A DNA stretch of 56,568 nt from an uncultured Pelagibacteraceae bacterium (GCA_902564295.1 CACFAO010000008.1:1-56568); one strand, 5' to 3'; positions 36,036-45,488 are shown, numbered from the stretch's first letter. The notes: generated from the sequence alone by a model not told the origin. Numbers and translations are program-made.

Positions 36036-37328
36036 TTAAAAATTTATCAATATATGCACATAGACACTTGCAAAGTATCCAATTGCAATAATTGGTGTCC
36101 ATTTTAAATGACCAAAGAAAGTATACATGCCCCTTGACTGACCCATTAAAGCTACGCCTGCTGCAGATCCAATAGACAACATGCTGCCACCTACACCAGC
36201 AGTTAGAGTAACAAGCAGCCATTGTGAGTCTGGCATCGCAGGTTCCATTGTTAATACTGCAAACATCACTGGAATATTATCTACAATAGCTGAGAGTATG
36301 CCTACCAAAACGTTGGCAGTAGTCGCACCTAAGTCTGTGTACATAAATTCTGATACGTATTCTAGATAGCCTATGAAGCCTAGGCCTCCAACAGATAGAA
36401 TTACACCAAAGAAAAAAAATAATGTATCCCACTCAACACGAGCAACATTCTCGAAGAAATCATATTTTTGCTCCTCAATATCTCTAACATTAATTTTAAT
36501 ATAAAAACTATAGAGCTGTAAGTATGCCAGACCAGTCATCATTCCAAATACTGGAGGAAGATGTAAAAAATTATGAAAACTTACAGCAGTCACGATTGTT
36601 AAAAGGCCAAGTAGAATAATTGTCTTTCCACCATATTTGATTGTTACGCTTGTCTCTGCAACATCGGGCTTATGGTCTGAAACAAAAAAGTGCATTATGC
36701 TTGCAGGAATAATATAATTTATAACAGATGGAATAACCAAAGCAAAAAATTGTAAAAAGTCTAACTGACCAGCTTGCCATACCATCAAAGTTGTAATATC
36801 GCCAAAAGGACTAAATGCACCACCTGCATTTGCAGCAACAACAATATTCACACAGGCTAATCCGACAAACTTAGGACTTGATGATCCTACAGCTACTACA
36901 ACCGCACATAATACTAAAGCGGTTGTTAGATTATCAGCTAATGGAGACAAGAAGAATGCTAATACACCTGTAATCCAGAATAATTGTCTGTAACTAAATT
37001 GATTTTTAATCAACCATGACTTAAGAGAATTAAACACATTACGTTCTTCAAGAGCATTAATGTATGTCATTGCAACTAAGAGAAAAAAAGCAAGTTCTGT
37101 ATATTCTAAAAAACTGTGTCTAATTTCATGTTCAACCATTTCGTAATGAGGAGTATTGGAATATGCAATTGCAATCATTCCCCATATTAAGCCAGCCGCA
37201 AGCACAACCGGTTTTGATTTTCTCAAATGAGTGAATTCTTCTGCCATCACAAATGCATAAGCGATGACAAAGACAGCTAAAGCTGAGAAACCAGCCCAGT
37301 GATAGGTTAAATCTAATGAGTGTTCCAT
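36036..37328 (-). CDS. nhaD: Na+/H+ antiporter NhaD
   Basis: 430-residue polytopic membrane protein with the ion-transporter family features of NhaD: DNLTTALVLCAVVVAV, NAGGAFSPFGDITTLMVWQAG, DNIPVMFAVL and a C-terminal GGSMLSIGSAAG. Exchanges sodium for protons at the inner membrane, as expected of a marine organism. The ATG overlaps the end of thiP by 16 bases, so it may be the third gene of the thiB-thiP run. Confidence 0.9.
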   Translation of the reverse strand: MEHSLDLTYHWAGFSALAVFVIAYAFVMAEEFTHLRKSKPVVLAAGLIWGMIAIAYSNTPHYEMVEHEIRHSFLEYTELAFFLLVAMTYINALEERNVFNSLKSWLIKNQFSYRQLFWITGVLAFFLSPLADNLTTALVLCAVVVAVGSSSPKFVGLACVNIVVAANAGGAFSPFGDITTLMVWQAGQLDFLQFFALVIPSVINYIIPASIMHFFVSDHKPDVAETSVTIKYGGKTIILLGLLTIVTAVSFHNFLHLPPVFGMMTGLAYLQLYSFYIKINVRDIEEQKYDFFENVARVEWDTLFFFFGVILSVGGLGFIGYLEYVSEFMYTDLGATTANVLVGILSAIVDNIPVMFAVLTMEPAMPDSQWLLVTLTAGVGGSMLSIGSAAGVALMGQSRGMYTFFGHLKWTPIIAIGYFASVYVHILINF

Positions 37329-38857
37329 AACTTACCTTTCATAAATACGTATGAAGTTCCAAAGTAACAGATGCAAAACATTAGCAATATTAGAGAAACC
37401 GAATATGCTTCATCCATCCTGTAACTTCCCATAAGTCTATATATTGTTTGAGTTAGAGTTGACAAGCTATTCGTTCCAAAAAAGGAAATGATAACGAGAT
37501 CACTTGCAGATAGTATTGAAGATACTGAGAAAGCGGTAATTATTGGTGCTTTGAGTCTAGGAAAATCAACAATTAGAAATCTCTGCAATCCATACATGTT
37601 AATACTTTTTGAGATGTCTTCATTCTCATGTGTAATTTTAAAGTAAGACGGTGCTAGAAAGTTATATGTAAATGGTAATGAAAAAATGGCATTTAAAATG
37701 ATAACAATAAGAATATTCGGTATATCAAATATGCTGACTTTAAATAATAAAATATAATATCCAACAGCCATGACGACTGGTGAAAATATAATAAGTGAAT
37801 AAATCAATATTTCTGTAAAATATTTTTTGCGATAAATCAAATTAAGGTAGTTGAGAGCTACAAAAACTGAAATGGATCCTGAGAAAAAACAAATTACAAA
37901 TGTATTATTTATTGCATCCCATAAATATGTTGATGAAAACATATTTATTAGTTCTTTATTGAATCCATTTAAAATTATGAAGCATATCGGAGAAAAAATG
38001 AAAATAGAAATCAGTATTATGCATATAATTTCGATATAGGATGATAATCCCCTTTTTTTATATTCATAAAAATTTCGTTGTTCATCAATTATAAAATTTG
38101 AACTTTTAAAATTTTTAAAGAACACAGCGTATATGAAAAGACATATTGATAGTTGTATAAGCAATAAATTTAGTGCTGCATTAAAATCATTATTAAAAAT
38201 TACAGAATAATAAATCGCTACTTCTAAAGTTGAATATTTTGGACTTCCACCAAGAATTAAAACTGGAGTAAAGCTTACAAAGCAAATAAAAAAAACAATA
38301 ACAAAGAGACTGGGTATATTTTTTTTTATAATAGGCCATTCAATAGCAAAGAAAATTCCTAACTTGTCCAAAGACATTTGTTTTGCAAGCATATATTCAT
38401 TTGAACTGATATCATTTAGGCTTTGAAATATAATTCTTGTTATTAATGGAGTATTTAAAACCGTATGACCAATTAATATGCCAATTATTCCATAAATAGA
38501 AAAATATTGTCCGTAAAATGTTAGGACTCCAAATACTGATAGTATTGTAGGCAATACAAATAAAATTGACAAAAAATTCACGATAAGTTTTATAGATTTA
38601 TGATGCCTGTGCCTTATTAATAAAAGTGCAAATACGGAACCTATTACTATAGAAAAAAAAGCAGAGGCAAATGATTGAAAGATTGTAAAAGAAATAATGG
38701 TAATATGGTAATTTGAGAAATTAAGTATGAAACTAAAATTGTAATAATAAACTAGACCAAAAACAGGTAACACAACAGCCGATAAAACGAAACAAAAAAC
38801 TCCTATTGGAATTAGGTCTTTTATATTAGCCAGCAATAGTTTCAAGCCAAGTTTCAA
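37313..38857 (-). CDS. thiP: Thiamine ABC transporter permease ThiP
   Basis: 514 residues with about twelve membrane helices in two MetI-like halves, as in ThiP-type binding-protein-dependent permeases. Coupling-loop segments are seen in each half (for example EYMLAKQMSLDKLGIFF and ISKSINMYGLQRFLIVDFPR). It overlaps thiB by 32 bases and is under the same TPP riboswitch. No ThiQ-type ATPase gene adjoins it; nhaD follows instead. Confidence 0.88.
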   Translation of the reverse strand: MKLGLKLLLANIKDLIPIGVFCFVLSAVVLPVFGLVYYYNFSFILNFSNYHITIISFTIFQSFASAFFSIVIGSVFALLLIRHRHHKSIKLIVNFLSILFVLPTILSVFGVLTFYGQYFSIYGIIGILIGHTVLNTPLITRIIFQSLNDISSNEYMLAKQMSLDKLGIFFAIEWPIIKKNIPSLFVIVFFICFVSFTPVLILGGSPKYSTLEVAIYYSVIFNNDFNAALNLLLIQLSICLFIYAVFFKNFKSSNFIIDEQRNFYEYKKRGLSSYIEIICIILISIFIFSPICFIILNGFNKELINMFSSTYLWDAINNTFVICFFSGSISVFVALNYLNLIYRKKYFTEILIYSLIIFSPVVMAVGYYILLFKVSIFDIPNILIVIILNAIFSLPFTYNFLAPSYFKITHENEDISKSINMYGLQRFLIVDFPRLKAPIITAFSVSSILSASDLVIISFFGTNSLSTLTQTIYRLMGSYRMDEAYSVSLILLMFCICYFGTSYVFMKGKLWNTH

Positions 38858-39722
38858 TTAACGGTTCAGACTCTAGAAATACGTTATAATCAATTTCTTT
38901 TGGTTTTATTAAATTTTTCATTTTTTCTGGAACTATTTCAGTTTTATCAACTGATGGATACATAATGTTCATTGAAGATATTATTTTTTGAATATCATCC
39001 TCAATGATGAAATCAATAAATTTTTTTGCAAGTTTTTGATTCATTGACTTCTCTCGAACATAAACAATCTCCCTCGTCGCTAAGTGACCTTCTGCAAAAT
39101 TAAGTGACTTGTATTTGTATTCATTTTCATATTCTTGGTGATAAAATGGTGAAGTGCTATAACTCAAAACAAGGTCTGCATTTCCTTCAAGAAAAATTCC
39201 GTATGCCTCAGACCATCCTGGTGTGTATGTTATTATGTTCCGATCTAATTGTTTTAGCTTAATAGAGAAGTCATCTTTAAATATTGATTTCATCCACCTT
39301 AATAAACCAATGCCCACTGGACTTGTACGAGGATCCTGCACAACGATTTTGAGATCATTACGATTTACCAACTCCTCAAAAGTTTTGGGTGGGTTAGTTA
39401 GTTTACTACTGTCATAAACAAACGAAAAGAAACCATGATCATACTCATGCCAATCTTGAATTGAATAATTAAATTCGTGCATTTCTACGCCAAGAATCAC
39501 ATCCTTTCCATTCAGAAAAATCTCATTATTTAAAGTGCCTGCTTGACTAGTTGAGATGAATTGAAGATCACAATTGCAAATTTCTTCAAACTTTTCTTCT
39601 ATAATAGGTCCTGGTCCCCAATCAGCTGAGAAAGAATCGTAGGTTCCAACAACTAATTTTTCTTGGGCAAAGGAGCCATTTAAAAAAATAAAAAAAAATA
39701 AAACAATTGATATTTTCTGCAT
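38826..39722 (-). CDS. thiB: Thiamine-binding periplasmic protein ThiB
   Basis: 298 residues: signal peptide (KISIVLFFFIFLNGSFAQ), then a solute-binding domain with VVGTYDSFSADWGPGP near the mature start and YTPGWSEAYGIFLEGNADLVLSYSTSP, as in ThiB proteins that bind thiamine and its phosphates. Its start codon lies four bases after a GGAGG site at the 3' end of a TPP riboswitch, giving translational control by TPP. Confidence 0.92.
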   Translation of the reverse strand: MQKISIVLFFFIFLNGSFAQEKLVVGTYDSFSADWGPGPIIEEKFEEICNCDLQFISTSQAGTLNNEIFLNGKDVILGVEMHEFNYSIQDWHEYDHGFFSFVYDSSKLTNPPKTFEELVNRNDLKIVVQDPRTSPVGIGLLRWMKSIFKDDFSIKLKQLDRNIITYTPGWSEAYGIFLEGNADLVLSYSTSPFYHQEYENEYKYKSLNFAEGHLATREIVYVREKSMNQKLAKKFIDFIIEDDIQKIISSMNIMYPSVDKTEIVPEKMKNLIKPKEIDYNVFLESEPLIETWLETIAG

Positions 39723-39726
39723 AAAT

Positions 39727-39800
39727 CCTCCGCTAGCATTATCTAGATCAGGTTTTGGGTCGTTCCGCTATTTGGAACCTCTCAGCCATAGCTCCCCATA
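39727..39800 (-). promoter_or_regulatory. TPP riboswitch (THI element) upstream of thiB
   Basis: On the - strand the leader contains the canonical elements in order: GGGGAGC, CTGAGAGG, GACCC, ACCTGATCTAGATAATGC and TAGCGGAGG. The ribosome site GGAGG (39731-39727) lies at the closing 3' arm, so ligand binding would hide it and block thiB translation. No terminator hairpin is visible between it and the start codon. Confidence 0.95.
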
Positions 39801-39854
39801 ATCTTCATTCTATTATATATTTATCATTTATAATTAATCAAATATATTTTTGTA

Positions 39855-40289
39855 ATGCAAACTGACATATTAAAAAATATAAAAAACTATACTAAGGATA
39901 CTGATCCTGGACCATTCTCAAAAAATAATGGTTTTCTCTATAATTTAGAACTCGATGGAATTTTTTATAAAGGATTTACGGTTGAGGAAATTAATTGTAA
40001 TAAAGCTGGTATAGCGCATGGAGGCACACTCATTGCATTTGCAGATGGAATTATGGGGTATACTGCTTGGAAAAAGGACTCATTCCCATGCTTAACTGCT
40101 AAATTAAATGCTAATTATGTAGGCCCCGCTCCAAAAGGATCCTGGGTATATGGTTTTGCAGAAATTACTAGAGAGACAAAATCAATTTTATTTATGAAGT
40201 GTAATTTATTTATAGATGATAAAATTATTTTTACATCAGATGGGATTTTTAAAATTTTAAGAAATCACGGAAAAAAGGATCCATCTTAA
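39855..40289 (+). CDS. PaaI-type acyl-CoA thioesterase (hot-dog fold)
   Basis: 144 residues with the hot-dog thioesterase signature around residues 50-72 (NKAGIAHGGTLIAFADGIM) and the strand pattern TAKLNANYVGPAPKGSW. Such enzymes hydrolyse aryl- or acyl-CoA thioesters; substrate unknown. Two bases before the alpha/beta hydrolase gene, so the two probably form one unit. Confidence 0.85.
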   Translation: MQTDILKNIKNYTKDTDPGPFSKNNGFLYNLELDGIFYKGFTVEEINCNKAGIAHGGTLIAFADGIMGYTAWKKDSFPCLTAKLNANYVGPAPKGSWVYGFAEITRETKSILFMKCNLFIDDKIIFTSDGIFKILRNHGKKDPS

Positions 40290-40291
40290 CA

Positions 40292-41236
40292 ATGTTTAAT
40301 AAAAAAAATTTTAAAATTATTAAAAATAAGGATATCGAAATTAATACATATATTGATGGAGAGGGTCCATTAGTTATAATGGCACATGGGTGGCCAGAGT
40401 CTTGGTATTCTTGGAGACATCAGATTACCTCTTTAGTTAAAAACGGTTTCAAAGTAGCGGTGCCAGATATGAGAGGTTACGGAAAAACCTCAAAGCCAAC
40501 TGAAATCGATGCTTACAATATTATGGAGCTCACTTCAGATATTATTGCTATAGCAGATCAGATGAAAGAAGATAATTTTTCATTAATTGGACACGACTGG
40601 GGAGCGCCAGTTGCCTGGAATACGTCCTTATATCATTCCGACCGAGTTAATAAAGTTTGCGGAATGAGCGTGCCATATGTAGTTTCAAAAATGCCACCAA
40701 TTGAAACAATGAAATTTTTATTCAAAGATGTATTTTTTTATATGATTTATTTTCAAGACGAAGGACGTGTCGAGAAAGAGTTAGAGCAAGATATGAGAAA
40801 ATCTTTGATTGCAGTATACAGTTCTCTCACAAGTAATGGAGAAGAGTCACAAACTTTTGAACCTAAGCCGTATACAGATGAGATGACGTTTTTAGACTCA
40901 CTTGGCGAATATGATAAAATTCCTGAGTTTATGTCTAAAGAGGATTTTGATTTTTATCTTAAAGAATTTACAAATGGAGGAATGCGCGGACCAATTAACT
41001 GGTATCGAAATATTGACAAAAATTGGGAAATTACAAAAGATACACATGAGAAAAAAATATCACCGCCTTCATGTTTTATTGTGGGCGAACACGACCCTGT
41101 GGCTAAATGGAGTTTGATAAATCCAGCTCTACATGAAAATCTTATCTCAAATCATATAATTAAAAATGCAGGTCATTGGGTACAACAGGAGAAGCCTGAA
41201 GAAGTAAATAATATACTGTTAGATTTTCTTAAATAG
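40292..41236 (+). CDS. Alpha/beta hydrolase, epoxide hydrolase-like
   Basis: 314 residues with the oxyanion motif AHGWPESWYSWR, the strand VPDMRGYGKTSKP and the nucleophile elbow LIGHDWGAP, where aspartate is the nucleophile as in soluble epoxide hydrolases and haloalkane dehalogenases. A catalytic histidine is in NAGHWVQQE near the C-terminus. The lid has a tyrosine-rich stretch, suiting an epoxide hydrolase. Exact substrate unknown. tRNA-Pro follows. Confidence 0.87.
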   Translation: MFNKKNFKIIKNKDIEINTYIDGEGPLVIMAHGWPESWYSWRHQITSLVKNGFKVAVPDMRGYGKTSKPTEIDAYNIMELTSDIIAIADQMKEDNFSLIGHDWGAPVAWNTSLYHSDRVNKVCGMSVPYVVSKMPPIETMKFLFKDVFFYMIYFQDEGRVEKELEQDMRKSLIAVYSSLTSNGEESQTFEPKPYTDEMTFLDSLGEYDKIPEFMSKEDFDFYLKEFTNGGMRGPINWYRNIDKNWEITKDTHEKKISPPSCFIVGEHDPVAKWSLINPALHENLISNHIIKNAGHWVQQEKPEEVNNILLDFLK

Positions 41237-41277
41237 ATTGAAGATTTATCTGTTTTTAGATACATTCTCACTCATTT

Positions 41278-41354
<77 letters not shown>

Positions 41355-41366
41355 ATGAGGTTTTTA

Positions 41367-42404
41367 ATGAACTTGCCAATCGAAAATTCTTTCACAATGC
41401 CAGCTGAATGGTTCCCTCACGAGTGTTGCTGGATGCAATGGCCAACAGAGACTTTTCCAACAGATGTTGCATCATCTTGGTCACATTTTGATTATCAAAA
41501 AGGAAGAGATGCATGGGCAAAAGTTGCAAATGCCATCTCTAAATTTGAAAAAACTAAGATGATAGTTCATCCAAACGACGTTGCTAGTGCAAAAAGTCTA
41601 TTAGGTGAAAAAATAGACATTATCCAGTTTCCTATCAATGACGCATGGTCAAGGGACTCAGGTGCTATATTTCTTTTAGATCATAATCGTGGATTAGCAG
41701 GGGTAGATTCAGATTTTAATTGTTGGGGTTACAAAGAAAATTATGAGCTAGACGATAAAGTAGCCAAAATGATGATTGAAGAATCTGGGGCCCAATATTT
41801 TAAAAACAACATGGTGCTTGAAGGAGGCTCAATTGATGTAGATGGCAATGGAACATTGTTAACAACAGAACAATGCCTACTAAATAAGAATAGAAACCCT
41901 AATCTTTCTAAATCAGAAATTGAAGCTAACCTTAAGAATTTTTTTGGTATAAAACATATTATTTGGTTAAAGTATGGAACAGACGAAGGCACAAATGGTC
42001 ATGTGGATAATGTTGCATGTTTTATCTCTCCTGGAAGAGTTATGGCCATGACATGTAATGATAAACAAGATCCTTATTATGATTTACTTAATGAAAATCT
42101 AGAAATTTTAAGAACTGCAAAAGATGCAAATGGAAATAATTTAGACGTAATTGAATTAGAGATGTCTTACAGAAGAATAATTCCAAATGATGATGAGCCA
42201 TGCTCATATATCAACTTTTACATTGCGAATTCAGCTGTAATTCTTCCTATTTTTGGTGACGTAAAGGCGGATCAAAATGCTTTAGAAACAGTTAAAAGTT
42301 CATTTCCTGATCGAAAAGTAGTCACTCTTGATGGGTCTGATATACTATTGGGAGGAGGTGGTGTACACTGCATCACACAACAGCAACCAAGGAGTAAATT
42401 GTGA
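41367..42404 (+). CDS. aguA: Agmatine deiminase
   Basis: Hydrolyses agmatine to N-carbamoylputrescine and ammonia. About 345 residues. Seen are MPAEWFPHECCWMQWP, NDAWSRDSGAIFLL and the LEGGSIDVDGNGTLLTTEQC segment, GTNGHVDNVACF, and the catalytic cysteine in GGGGVHCITQQQP. The frame is open back into tRNA-Pro; ATG 41367 is chosen because a TGAGG site lies six bases upstream. It overlaps aguB by four bases (GTGA). Confidence 0.94.
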   Translation: MNLPIENSFTMPAEWFPHECCWMQWPTETFPTDVASSWSHFDYQKGRDAWAKVANAISKFEKTKMIVHPNDVASAKSLLGEKIDIIQFPINDAWSRDSGAIFLLDHNRGLAGVDSDFNCWGYKENYELDDKVAKMMIEESGAQYFKNNMVLEGGSIDVDGNGTLLTTEQCLLNKNRNPNLSKSEIEANLKNFFGIKHIIWLKYGTDEGTNGHVDNVACFISPGRVMAMTCNDKQDPYYDLLNENLEILRTAKDANGNNLDVIELEMSYRRIIPNDDEPCSYINFYIANSAVILPIFGDVKADQNALETVKSSFPDRKVVTLDGSDILLGGGGVHCITQQQPRSKL

Positions 42405-43270
42405 GAGAAGTAACTGTAGCAGCAACACAAATGGCTTGCTCCAATGATACCGAAAAGAATGTGAATAATGCGGAAAAGCTTGTAAGGCAGGCCGCTTCGA
42501 GAGGGGCTCAAATAATTTTAATTCAAGAGTTATTTGAGTCACAATATTTTTGTATGGACCAAAAAGAAGAATTATTTGAATTATCAAAGCCTTTTGATAA
42601 CCATCCAACAATAAAAAAATTTTCTAAATTAGCTAAAGAGCTTAAAGTTGTTTTACCGGTAAGTTTTTTTGAAAAAGCAAATAGGGCTCATTATAATTCA
42701 GTTGCTATCGTGGATGCAGATGGAAGCATATTAGGAAAATACAGAAAGTCGCACATTCCTGATGGACCGGGCTACCAGGAAAAGTTTTATTTTAATCCTG
42801 GAGACACAGGTTTTAAAGTATGGAATACAAAATACGCTAAGATTGGAGTTGGTATATGTTGGGACCAGTGGTTTCCAGAGGCTGCAAGGTCTATGGTTCT
42901 AAATGGTGCTGAACTTTTACTCTATCCTACAGCAATTGGAGGAGAACCAGAAGATGATGGATTTGATAGCTCTGACATGTGGCAAAGGGCAATGATTGGT
43001 CACTCTGCATCAAATCAAATACCGGTTATGGCATCAAATAGGATTGGTAATGAAAAAGGAATTGATATTGAAAACTATTTTTATGGCCGTTCATTTGTAA
43101 CTAATCATGTTGGCGATAAGATTGTAGAGGGAAGTAGAGATAAAGAAGAAGTGTTAATTGGAAAGGTCAATTTGTCTGAAGCTGAAACATTACGAAATGT
43201 TTGGGGAGTTTTTAGAGATCGGAGACCTGAACTCTATAAAGGCTTACTTAATTTGGATGGTTCTGAATAG
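42401..43270 (+). CDS. aguB: N-carbamoylputrescine amidase
   Basis: Nitrilase-family enzyme, 289 residues, producing putrescine from N-carbamoylputrescine. The Glu-Lys-Cys triad is visible: IQELFESQYF (Glu), YRKSHIPDGPGYQEKFYF (Lys) and IGVGICWDQWFPEAAR (Cys). Starts with GTG inside the aguA stop, preceded by AAGGAG about eight bases upstream. Together aguA-aguB form the arginine-decarboxylase-dependent putrescine route. Confidence 0.95.
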   Translation: MREVTVAATQMACSNDTEKNVNNAEKLVRQAASRGAQIILIQELFESQYFCMDQKEELFELSKPFDNHPTIKKFSKLAKELKVVLPVSFFEKANRAHYNSVAIVDADGSILGKYRKSHIPDGPGYQEKFYFNPGDTGFKVWNTKYAKIGVGICWDQWFPEAARSMVLNGAELLLYPTAIGGEPEDDGFDSSDMWQRAMIGHSASNQIPVMASNRIGNEKGIDIENYFYGRSFVTNHVGDKIVEGSRDKEEVLIGKVNLSEAETLRNVWGVFRDRRPELYKGLLNLDGSE

Positions 43271-43275
43271 AAAAT

Positions 43276-43554
43276 ATGAAAGCTAAAATATTTAAGCCCG
43301 CTAAAACTGCTATGCAGTCTGGAAGATCAAAATACAACAAATGGGTTTTAAAATTTTCAGATCAAAAAAATCAACTAAAAGATACTATGATGGGTTGGAA
43401 TGGTGGTAGCAGCACTCTCTCTCAGATTGAATTAAAGTTTTCGACAAAAGAGGAAGCAATTAAATATGCCAAAAAAAATAATATTAATTATGAAATTCTT
43501 GAAACCTCAGAGAGGAAAGTTATAAATAAATCATATGCAGATAACTTTAAATAA
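43276..43554 (+). CDS. NDUFS4-like complex I accessory subunit
   Basis: 92 residues matching the ETC complex I family (mitochondrial NDUFS4/18 kDa): KIFKPAKTAMQSGRSKYNKWVLKF, then WNGGSSTLSQIELKFSTKEEAIKYAKKN. These stabilise the NADH-dehydrogenase arm of complex I. Alphaproteobacteria typically carry it away from the nuo operon, near a tRNA, as here. Its stop codon ends at 43554 and tRNA-Arg begins at 43555. Confidence 0.88.
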   Translation: MKAKIFKPAKTAMQSGRSKYNKWVLKFSDQKNQLKDTMMGWNGGSSTLSQIELKFSTKEEAIKYAKKNNINYEILETSERKVINKSYADNFK

Positions 43555-43631
43555 GCGCCCGTAGCTCAGCTGGATAGAGCAACAGCCTTCTAAGCTGTGG
43601 GTCAGAGGTTCGAATCCTCTCGGGCGCGCCA
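43555..43631 (+). tRNA. tRNA-Arg (anticodon TCT)
   Basis: Acceptor arms GCGCCCG and CGGGCGC pair fully; the anticodon loop CTTCTAA gives TCT; the T arm has GGTTCGAATCC; CCA is encoded (43629-43631). It begins at the base after the stop of the upstream gene and is followed eight bases later by a GTG start. Confidence 0.97.
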
Positions 43632-43639
43632 TTAAAATA

Positions 43640-44299
43640 GTGAACAAATTATTTACCATAATTATACTAGTAGGTTTTGTAAGTTCTACAGTTTTACTAA
43701 AAGCCGAAAATGTTTATGATCTTTTTGCTACTGGAAAAAAAGAAGAAGCAATTAATGTTTTAAAAAATATTATAAAAACAGAGTCAAATTTAGATGCTAA
43801 ATATATTTTAGGACTTTTGTACAATGATGCTTCAACTATAAACTTGTGTAAAATAGATGACTTTTGTGTAGATGAGAATGAATCAAACTACAAAAAGGCT
43901 TATGAAATTTTTTTAGATCTTTACGAAAATGAGAACGACCCAAGAGCAGCGTATGCCATTGGAGAATATTACGATAATCACTGGGTATTTTGGCCAAACT
44001 ATAAAAAAGCATTTAAGTATTATTTATTTGCCGCAGAGAGAGGTGTACCAGAAGCTCAGTATAATGTTGCAAATATGTATGAGTTTGGTGATGGCGTAAA
44101 AAAAGACCTTGTTCAGTCAGTCAGGTGGTATCTGCAATGTAATAAGTCTTCATTATGTGGGGCAGGAAAAGAAGGAATTGATGATCTGATAGCGGAACTA
44201 AGTTCTGAAGAACTAGATTACGCAATGTCAATGATAGATGAAACAATTGAAGAGGTAGATATAAGAATAACTGCAGCACGATCAATTGTGGTTAGATAA
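43640..44299 (+). CDS. Exported Sel1-repeat protein
   Basis: 219 residues. Starts with GTG; an N-terminal signal (FTIIILVGFVSSTVLL) suggests export. It then has TPR-like Sel1 repeats, clearest at YKKAFKYYLFAAERG and EAQYNVANMYEFGDGVKKDL, and four cysteines in the segments INLCKIDDFC and QCNKSSLC, which may form disulfides. Sel1 proteins are protein-interaction scaffolds; the partner is unknown. Located directly downstream of tRNA-Arg. Confidence 0.75.
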   Translation: MNKLFTIIILVGFVSSTVLLKAENVYDLFATGKKEEAINVLKNIIKTESNLDAKYILGLLYNDASTINLCKIDDFCVDENESNYKKAYEIFLDLYENENDPRAAYAIGEYYDNHWVFWPNYKKAFKYYLFAAERGVPEAQYNVANMYEFGDGVKKDLVQSVRWYLQCNKSSLCGAGKEGIDDLIAELSSEELDYAMSMIDETIEEVDIRITAARSIVVR

Positions 44300-44431
44300 A
44301 GATTTACTACAATATATAGTAGTGTCAATTTGCCATTCTTGTTTGTTTTTTTTTGTTTCTCTTCGAATTAAAACTGTGATTATATTTTCCATAATTTAGT
44401 TAATTAAATCAAAAAAAAGGATTAATCACTT

Positions 44432-45457
44432 ATGAATACAATGAGAATTACATTCCTTGGATTAGTTTGTTCAGTACTAATGTTGCCAGCTGCGTTTGCT
44501 GGAACTTTAGATACTGTTAAATCACAAGGATTTTTCAACTGTGGTGTAAGTCAGGGAGTTCCTGGTTTTTCAAACCCAGACGAAAATGGAAACTGGAGTG
44601 GTATTGACGTAGACGTATGTCGTGCTGTTTCTGCTGCCATTTTTGGTGATCCAGACAAAGTGAAGTATGTACCTCTTACTGCAAAAGAAAGATTTACAGC
44701 ACTTCAAGCTGGTGAAATTGATGTTTTATCAAGAAATACTACTTGGACATTATCACGTGACGCTCAAATTGGATTAGAATTTGCTGGCGTCAACTTCTAT
44801 GATGGTCAAGGCTTCATGGTCAGAAAAGATTCTGGCATTTCAAGTGCAATGGAACTGGATGGTGCAAGTGTTTGTACTAACCTTGGTACAACAACTGAAT
44901 TAAATATGGCTGACTTTTTTAGAGCAAATAGTATGGCTTATGAGCCAGTTGTTTTTGAAAAAGCTGACGAAGTTGTAAATGCATATGACGAAGGTCGTTG
45001 TGATACATACACAACTGATAAATCAGGTCTTGCTGCTCAAAGAACGAAACTAGCTGATCCTGATGCTCACGTTGTTCTTCCTGAAACCATCTCAAAAGAA
45101 CCTTTAGGTCCTGTTGTTAGAGAAGGTGATGGAGACTGGGCTGACGTTGTTAGATGGTCATTAAACGCTATGATTGAAGCTGAAGAGTTCGGTTTAACTC
45201 AATCAAATGCTAAGACAGAGTGTGCCTTAACTTCAAACCCTGTGGTTGCAAGACTGTGCGGTAAAGAAGGTGGAACAGGCGCAGGCTTAAATCTAGGTGA
45301 TAGCTGGTCTTATGACATCGTTACTATGGTAGGTAATTACGGTGATGTTTATGAAAAACACGTTGGAGAAAATACTCCTGTAGGCCTTGCAAGAGCAGGA
45401 TCACCTAATGCTTCTTATAAAAACGGTGGAGTACTTTATGCTCCTCCTGCTAGATAA
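44432..45457 (+). CDS. aapJ: General L-amino acid ABC transporter, periplasmic binding protein
   Basis: 341 residues: signal peptide ending AAFAG (about residue 23), then TVKSQGFFNCGVSQGVPGFS, GIDVDVCRAVSAAIFGD and RFTALQAGEIDVLSRNTTW, the AapJ/BztA type pattern. Binds a wide range of L-amino acids. It is preceded by its own 130-base intergenic region and followed by a strong terminator hairpin, so more aapJ transcript than permease transcript is expected. Codon choice looks smoother than in neighbours, as for a highly expressed gene. Confidence 0.95.
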   Translation: MNTMRITFLGLVCSVLMLPAAFAGTLDTVKSQGFFNCGVSQGVPGFSNPDENGNWSGIDVDVCRAVSAAIFGDPDKVKYVPLTAKERFTALQAGEIDVLSRNTTWTLSRDAQIGLEFAGVNFYDGQGFMVRKDSGISSAMELDGASVCTNLGTTTELNMADFFRANSMAYEPVVFEKADEVVNAYDEGRCDTYTTDKSGLAAQRTKLADPDAHVVLPETISKEPLGPVVREGDGDWADVVRWSLNAMIEAEEFGLTQSNAKTECALTSNPVVARLCGKEGGTGAGLNLGDSWSYDIVTMVGNYGDVYEKHVGENTPVGLARAGSPNASYKNGGVLYAPPAR

Positions 45458-45488
45458 TAGTAAAAGTAATTTCTAGCAAAGATCACTT

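Noticed and set aside
44306-44323. Short hairpin ACTAC-N8-GTAGT after the Sel1-repeat gene
   Set aside because: Only five pairs with no T tract; expected by chance in AT-rich intergenic DNA.
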